Below, in pieces: positions 22,837 through 24,840 of a DNA stretch of 24,840 nucleotides. The notes below the pieces were generated by a model. The model saw only the letters and a list, made by a program, of their open reading frames with translations, was not told where the DNA came from and did not search any database. The translations under genes were made by a program, and so were the position numbers. The DNA comes from JAFGJU01 sp964570935 (lineage in GTDB: Bacteria; Eisenbacteria; RBG-16-71-46; JAFGJU01): positions 1 to 24,840 of the forward strand of contig CAZMZP010000076.1 of assembly GCA_964570935.1 (NCBI GenBank), given 5' to 3'. Position 1 is the stretch's first letter, and each line of letters starts with the position of its first letter.

Positions 22837-24840
22837 TCAGCCCCGTGATTCGTCGGATGAGAAATCTTCGTCGCCGTCGGGCCCACTGGCCGGTCTACGC
22901 CCCCGTCCCTTCCCTTTCCCGCCGACGGCGGAGTCCAGAGCAGCATAGAGCGCATCAAGCGTCACAGGCTTGTACAGGAGCGCGTCTGCGTCCGGCATCG
23001 CGCGCCGACGCCCCCCGGCCGCGGGAGTCCTGCCGGCCACCGCGATTATAGTGGGCCGATGCGCCGGTCTCATCTTGCCGACCGCGTCAAACACGTCCTC
23101 AGCTGCGTCGGCGGGCAGGTCGAGGTCTATGACCGCAATGTGGTACCTGCGACCCGCCAGAAGCCTGACAGTCTCGTCGGCGGAATCCGTCGTCTCGACC
23201 ACGCATTCACAGCGACTCAGAGCGCTGTTGAGAAGCGCCCTCAACACCGTGTCGTTTTCCGAAACAAGGACTCTTCTTCCCTTGACCTTTGCGTGAAGCT
23301 CGACGGGCGGACTCACCCGGGGCGCGCTGGAAGGCACGTCGAGCGGGAGAGACACGGTGAACGTCGACCCGGCACCCTCGGTGCTGGACACGTCTATCGT
23401 GCCGCCGTGCTCCCGGACAATCGCCTCGGACACAGTCAGCCCCAGACCGAAGCCGCTCCTTATCTGCTCCCCCCTGTCTTCCTTCGTCGTGAAGAACGGG
23501 TCGAATATGCTGCCAATATACTCCGCGGCGATGCCGGAGCCCGTGTCGCTCAGTTGGATGTAGACGAACCCCTCTCTCACCCCGGTCTCGATTCCGAGAC
23601 GCCTGACCTCGGCGGTCTCCATGGCGTCCCTCGCATTCAGTATCAGGTTCAATATGGCCTGAGCCATCTCCACGCAGTCGAGGACCAGCTCCGGGTCGCC
23701 CTTCGATACGTTCAGCTCGACGGACACCTTGTCCCTTTTCAGCGTGGCGGAGGCCATGTCGAGTGCCTCCCCCACGACCTCTGAGAGCCTTGTTCTCACT
23801 CTTTGCGAAGGGGTCCTCCGCGCGAAGGTCTTCAGCAGTGCGGTGATTCTGTCCGCCCGGTCCAGTCTCTCCTGGACCATCTCCAGGTCCTCTCTGAGCG
23901 GTGGCGGGATCTTGACCTCTGCCAGCACATCCTCAATCACAAGTCCCATACCGCAGTGCAGATTGTTGAACTCGTGGACTATGCCTCCGGCCAGGGCGCC
24001 GACCGTTTGCATCTTCTGGGCGTAGACCAGCTCCTTCTGCAGAGTCTCCCAGGACGAGATGTCCTCAAATATGCCGATCTGCCCCACCGTCGCCCCGGTG
24101 TGGTCCCTCACGAACGAGGGGTGGATCCTGACCGGGAGACGTTCGCCGTTCTTCCTGACGAACACGGTGTCGGCCACGGTGACCCTGCCTTCCATCGCGC
24201 TTCGCATGCCCCGGACGAAACGCGGAGTCTGGTCCTTCGGCCAGTATGGATAGGGCATCCCGCACCCCACAAGCTCGCTGCGGGAGAAACCCGTCATCTC
24301 GCAGAACGCGGAGTTCACGTCAACACACACTCCGGCCAGGTCTACGTAGACGATTCCCGGACCGGCGTCCCTGATGATGCTGCGGAACTTCTCCTCGGAG
24401 GCCTTGATTTTCTCCTCCACCTGCTTGCGGTCGCTGATGTCTCTCAGGGTAAGGATGCCTGCTACCGGCCGGTGGGCACCCAACAGAGGCGTGGCGACGG
24501 CCTCGAGCCAGCGTCCTTCCCTGTCCCTGAGCTCGTACACCTGCCGCCCTTTCTTTCCGGAGAGGACTAGAGGCAGCCCGCACCGAGGGCACGGCTTCGT
24601 CCTGCCAGCCAGGACGTCGTGACACTGTCGTCCTTTACAGTCGCCGTACTGTTCTCTTGCCGCCTCATTCAGAAACTCGATCCGAAAAAGGGGGCTGACC
24701 AAAAGAACAGGGTCGTTCATGCCGTTCAGGACGGCATACAGCCTTCTTCTCTCTGTCTCCAGCTGATGATGCAGGTGCCGATACTGAGAAATGTCTCTCA
24801 CGGCGAAGAAGGCGTGGTCCGCGTCAATCCGCACGCCGAT
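22837..24840 (-). CDS. PAS-containing hybrid histidine kinase, C-terminal part (cut by window edge)
   Basis: The frame is open through the right edge (the GTG at 24832-24834 is internal), so the N-terminus is missing; about 667 residues are visible. Order: the end of one PAS domain (FFAVRDISQYRHL), a PAS with a Cys cluster (CKGRQCHDV, PCPRCGLP; about 24430-24735), and a third PAS (about 24060-24400; FCEMTGFSRSELVG). Then comes the phosphoacceptor His at 23974-23976 in GGIVHEFNNL, and an ATPase with N box NLILNARDAM, DTGSGI, FDPFFTTKE and GFGLGL. The C-terminal receiver-like domain (about 22930-23290) has VIDLDLP and LLYKPV, but SEND replaces the usual acidic pair and Ala replaces the Thr/Ser. 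The kinase class resembles NtrB-type partners. No membrane segment is visible in this part. It is the likely phosphodonor of the adjacent NtrC-type regulator. Confidence 0.93.
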   Translation of the reverse strand: MGVRIDADHAFFAVRDISQYRHLHHQLETERRRLYAVLNGMNDPVLLVSPLFRIEFLNEAAREQYGDCKGRQCHDVLAGRTKPCPRCGLPLVLSGKKGRQVYELRDREGRWLEAVATPLLGAHRPVAGILTLRDISDRKQVEEKIKASEEKFRSIIRDAGPGIVYVDLAGVCVDVNSAFCEMTGFSRSELVGCGMPYPYWPKDQTPRFVRGMRSAMEGRVTVADTVFVRKNGERLPVRIHPSFVRDHTGATVGQIGIFEDISSWETLQKELVYAQKMQTVGALAGGIVHEFNNLHCGMGLVIEDVLAEVKIPPPLREDLEMVQERLDRADRITALLKTFARRTPSQRVRTRLSEVVGEALDMASATLKRDKVSVELNVSKGDPELVLDCVEMAQAILNLILNARDAMETAEVRRLGIETGVREGFVYIQLSDTGSGIAAEYIGSIFDPFFTTKEDRGEQIRSGFGLGLTVSEAIVREHGGTIDVSSTEGAGSTFTVSLPLDVPSSAPRVSPPVELHAKVKGRRVLVSENDTVLRALLNSALSRCECVVETTDSADETVRLLAGRRYHIAVIDLDLPADAAEDVFDAVGKMRPAHRPTIIAVAGRTPAAGGRRRAMPDADALLYKPVTLDALYAALDSAVGGKGKGRGRRPASGPDGDEDFSSDESRG

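Overview
The window is GC-rich bacterial chromosome with compact, mostly co-directional gene blocks. Two secreted proteins (the subtilase and the phospholipase-D-like protein) end in a FlgD-like Ig domain with a PNPFNP motif and a terminal Lys-Leu-Leu-Leu-Lys or Val-Val-Leu-Leu-Lys. That ending is typical of high-GC FCB-superphylum candidate lineages (Eisenbacteria, Krumholzibacteriota, Fermentibacteria and relatives). The lineage is an inference from domain style, not from a marker gene. No rRNA, tRNA, CRISPR array, transposase or phage gene was seen.

Layout. 1-4184 (minus): hydantoinase/oxoprolinase pair hyuA-hyuB, followed by a translationally coupled, GTG-started secreted beta-helix gene that runs off the left edge. 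4294-6270 (plus): secreted subtilisin-like protease with its own sigma-70-type promoter. 6354-14524 (minus): a seven-gene run starting with succinate dehydrogenase in the order sdhA-sdhC-sdhD-sdhB, then a zinc alcohol dehydrogenase, a large secreted M14 metallocarboxypeptidase and a Cys-rich DUF6125-like protein. 14784-17369 (plus): secreted two-HKD phospholipase-D-like protein. 17429-17470: a strong hairpin between convergent genes. 17538-18191 (minus): isochorismatase-family hydrolase, divergent from a secreted LolA-like protein (18429-19265), with overlapping promoters in between. 19404-19919: an unrecognised cytoplasmic protein. 20195-24840 (minus): a regulatory block of hybrid histidine kinase (open at the right edge), NtrC-type response regulator and an AraC-family regulator with a degenerate receiver domain.

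How the parts work together. The most interesting unit is the regulatory block. The AraC-type gene is preceded by a near-consensus sigma-54 promoter (21215-21230) with three inverted repeats upstream of it. The neighbouring gene encodes a sigma-54 activator paired with a PAS-rich kinase. This suggests a cascade: kinase, phosphorylated NtrC-type activator, sigma-54-dependent transcription of an AraC-type factor, then unknown targets. The sdh block feeds electrons from succinate to quinone. The secreted peptidases, PLD-like protein and beta-helix protein suggest a heterotroph that degrades external polymers.

Two in-frame segments of hyuB and hyuA look as though they are read in the wrong frame. 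They are either compensated frameshifts or assembly errors.
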